Shown here: piece after piece, positions 62,086-64,000 of the stretch
How positions within the stretch are numbered: position 1 is the first letter of the stretch
Layout: every line of letters starts with the position of its first letter
Assembly (NCBI RefSeq): GCF_000421565.1
Contig: NZ_ATXG01000007.1
Location: 1-64,000 of the forward strand
Length of the DNA: 64,000 nt
Direction: 5' to 3'
DNA from: Agromyces subbeticus DSM 16689
GTDB taxonomy: Bacteria; Actinomycetota; Actinomycetes; Actinomycetales; Microbacteriaceae
The notes under the pieces: generated by a model
Told to the model about the DNA's origin: nothing
The model's database searches: none
Seen by the model: the letters and a program-made list of their open reading frames with translations, nothing else
Position numbers and translations under genes: made by a program

Positions 62086-62613
62086 ATGACGAACGGAGCT
62101 CGTTCCACGCCCCCTCGCTCGGTGCAGTCCGACGACGCGGCCAAGGGCCGCGGCCCGTCGCGACCGGTGCAGCTCGATGAGGTCTCCAAGGCCATCATCG
62201 AGCAGCTGCAGGCCGATGGCCGACGCTCCTACGCCGACATCGGCAAGGCAGTGGGCCTGTCGGAGGCAGCAGTGCGCCAGCGCGTGCAGCGCCTCACGGA
62301 GTCGGGCGTGATGCAGATCGTCGCGGTGACCGACCCGATGCAGCTCGGCTTCACGACGCAGGCGATGATCGGCATCCGCACCTCCGGCGACACCCGGGTG
62401 CTCGCCGCGCGCCTCGCCGAGATCGCCGAAATCGACTACGTGGTGCTCACCGCCGGCAGTTTCGATGTCATGGCCGAGGTGGTCTGCGAGAACGACGACG
62501 AGCTGCTCGACCTCTTGAACACACGCATCCGCGTGATCGAGGGTGTGCAGTCGACCGAGACCTTCGTCTACCTGAAGCTTCAGAAGCAGTTCTACAACTG
62601 GGGCACCCGCTGA
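62086..62613 (+). CDS. Lrp/AsnC-family transcriptional regulator
   Basis: A 175-residue regulator. An extra Pro/Ser-rich tail of about 28 residues precedes the AsnC helix-turn-helix (about 30-80: LDEVSKAIIEQLQADGRRSYADIG and VGLSEAAVRQRVQRL). The C-terminal RAM ligand/oligomerisation domain has IGIRTSGDTRVLAARLAEI and VLTAGSFDVMAEVVC. Lying between the aldehyde dehydrogenase and the aminotransferase genes, it probably controls both in response to a polyamine or amino acid. Confidence 0.93.
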   Translation: MTNGARSTPPRSVQSDDAAKGRGPSRPVQLDEVSKAIIEQLQADGRRSYADIGKAVGLSEAAVRQRVQRLTESGVMQIVAVTDPMQLGFTTQAMIGIRTSGDTRVLAARLAEIAEIDYVVLTAGSFDVMAEVVCENDDELLDLLNTRIRVIEGVQSTETFVYLKLQKQFYNWGTR

Positions 62614-62643
62614 GGCGGGAGCCCATCGAGAAAGGGATGGCCA

Positions 62644-64000
62644 ATGACCGACACGGTCTACGACAACGACGCGCTGCAGCAGAAGGCGAAAGATCATCTG
62701 TGGATGCACTTCGCCCGCCAATCGACGATGGCGACGTCGGGGGTGCCGATCATCACCCGGGGCCAGGGCCACCACGTGTACGACATCGAGGGCCGGGAGT
62801 ACTTCGACGGCCTCGCCGGCCTCTTCGTCGTGAACGCCGGGCACGGGCGAAAGCGCCTCGCCGAGGTGGCGGCCAAGCAGGCCGAGCAGCTGGCCTTCTT
62901 CCCGATCTGGTCGTACGCCCACCCTTCGGCGATCGAGCTCGCCGACCGGCTCGCGGGCTACGCGCCCGGCGAGCTGAACCGGGTCTTCTTCTCCACCGGT
63001 GGCGGCGAGGCCGTCGAGACCGCGTTCAAGCTCGCGAAGTACTACTGGAAGTTGCAGGGGCGCCCGACCAAGCACAAGGTGATCTCGCGCTCCGTCGCCT
63101 ATCACGGCACGCCGCAGGGCGCACTCGCCATCACGGGCATCCCGGGCATGAAGGAGATGTTCGAGCCCGTGACCCCCGGCGGGTTCCGCGTGCCGAACAC
63201 GAACTTCTACCGTGCCGCCGAGATGGGCGCGCCGGCCGACGACCTCGAGGCCTTCGGCCTCTGGGCTGCCAACCGCATCGAGGAGATGATCCTCTTCGAG
63301 GGCCCCGAGACGGTCGCCGCCGTCTTCCTCGAGCCGGTGCAGAACTCCGGCGGCTGCTTCCCGCCGCCCCCCGGCTACTTCAAGCGGGTGCGCGAGATCT
63401 GCGACCAGTACGACGTGCTGCTCGTCTCCGATGAGGTCATCTGCGCCTTCGGGCGACTCGGCCACATGTTCGCGTGCGACGCCTACGGCTACGAGCCCGA
63501 CATGATCACGTGCGCGAAGGCCATGACCTCGGGGTACTCGCCCATCGGCGCCACGATCGTGTCGGAGAAGATCTACGCACCGTTCGCCGAGGGGAACACG
63601 TCGTTCTACCACGGCTACACCTTCGGCGGGCACCCGGTGTCGGCCGCCGTGGCGCTCGAGAACCTCGACATCTTCGAGGAGGAGGGGCTGAACGAGCGCG
63701 TGCGCGAGAACTCGCCGCTCTTCCGCGCCGAGCTCGAGAAGCTGCTCGACCTGCCGATCGTCGGTGACGTTCGCGGTGACGGGTACTTCTTCGGCATCGA
63801 GCTCGTGAAAGACAAGGAGACGCGTGAGACCTTCGACGACGAGGAGTCCGAGAAGCTGCTGCGCGGCTTCCTGTCGAAGGCGCTCTTCGACTCGGGACTC
63901 TACTGCCGTGCCGACGACCGCGGCGACCCCGTGATCCAGCTCGCACCGCCGCTGACGATCGGGCCCGCGGAGTTCGCCGAGATCGAGCAGAAGCTCCGCG
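62644..64000 (+). CDS. class III (omega-amino acid/diamine) aminotransferase, C terminus cut by the window
   Basis: About 452 codons are in view of an enzyme normally near 460, so only a few residues are missing. The PLP site comprises STGGGEAVETAFK (about 117-129), Asp263 in VSDEVICAFGR and the Schiff-base Lys292 in TCAKAMTSGYSPIG. The family includes putrescine, beta-alanine and taurine pyruvate aminotransferases. ATG at 62644 lies 30 bp after the Lrp stop with AAAGGGATGG upstream, so both are probably co-transcribed. With the divergent dehydrogenase it would convert putrescine to 4-aminobutanal and then GABA (inference). Confidence 0.9.
   Translation, partial: MTDTVYDNDALQQKAKDHLWMHFARQSTMATSGVPIITRGQGHHVYDIEGREYFDGLAGLFVVNAGHGRKRLAEVAAKQAEQLAFFPIWSYAHPSAIELADRLAGYAPGELNRVFFSTGGGEAVETAFKLAKYYWKLQGRPTKHKVISRSVAYHGTPQGALAITGIPGMKEMFEPVTPGGFRVPNTNFYRAAEMGAPADDLEAFGLWAANRIEEMILFEGPETVAAVFLEPVQNSGGCFPPPPGYFKRVREICDQYDVLLVSDEVICAFGRLGHMFACDAYGYEPDMITCAKAMTSGYSPIGATIVSEKIYAPFAEGNTSFYHGYTFGGHPVSAAVALENLDIFEEEGLNERVRENSPLFRAELEKLLDLPIVGDVRGDGYFFGIELVKDKETRETFDDEESEKLLRGFLSKALFDSGLYCRADDRGDPVIQLAPPLTIGPAEFAEIEQKLR

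Overview
The window comes from a high-GC (roughly 70% G+C) Gram-positive actinobacterium, most likely a member of the Microbacteriaceae. The family is inferred from the actinobacterial MutY, NusA, IF-2, ProRS, IspG and site-2 protease types, from frequent GTG starts, from many apparently leaderless promoters, and from an unusually frequent GGATGCC/GGCATCC word. I cannot fix the genus from sequence alone (Agromyces-like is a guess). Genes are densely packed. The longest gap is about 290 bp (1135-1422), so no gene-free stretch exceeds 300 bp. I found no rRNA, tRNA, CRISPR array, insertion sequence or prophage.

Layout. 1-1134: the N-terminal part of a secreted repeat protein, with an operator-like array upstream. 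1423-7802: a P-loop kinase, mutY, and the translation/transcription block nusA-ylxR-infB-rbfA. 7984-11965: phoX behind a PHO box, and proS. 12006-15367: an RNB ribonuclease, then a haem-oxygenase-like diiron enzyme / CDGSH / acidic peptide operon. 15445-20725: a GntR/FCD regulator with two palindromic operators, divergent from a class V aminotransferase and a sugar-type ABC importer that lacks its own ATPase. 20747-23397: ispG and two paralogous lipoproteins. 23498-26213: scoB-scoA divergent from a thiolase. 26251-29840: LtrA-like protein, SHOCT membrane protein and a NarL-type two-component system. 29956-33145: site-2 protease, dxr and a degenerate phosphopantetheinyl transferase-like protein. 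33241-35505: plsC, a secreted protein and an OsmC-family protein.

35645-42370 and 60462-64000 together look like polyamine/GABA uptake and breakdown: gabT, an asparaginase-II-family protein, PotA/B/C/D importer, an aminobutyraldehyde-type dehydrogenase, an Lrp regulator and a class III aminotransferase. Between these halves lies the most interesting region, 42521-60391: nine co-directional, mostly overlapping genes encoding an FHA protein, a PP2C phosphatase, a transmembrane Ser/Thr kinase, a ~1960-residue membrane-anchored Ig/fibronectin repeat protein, a MoxR ATPase, a DUF58 protein, a membrane transglutaminase-fold protein that has lost its catalytic Cys and His, a zinc-ribbon FHA protein and an EccC-like FtsK/SpoIIIE ATPase. 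I infer a phospho-regulated cell-envelope assembly or export machine. No WXG100 substrate gene is visible beside it.

Regulation read directly from the sequence: a two-unit PHO box before phoX, paired GntR operators, a divergent operator between scoA and the thiolase, several strong bidirectional stem-loops between convergent genes, and at least twelve genes with a -10-like hexamer only 6-7 nt before the start codon, the arrangement expected of leaderless mRNAs.
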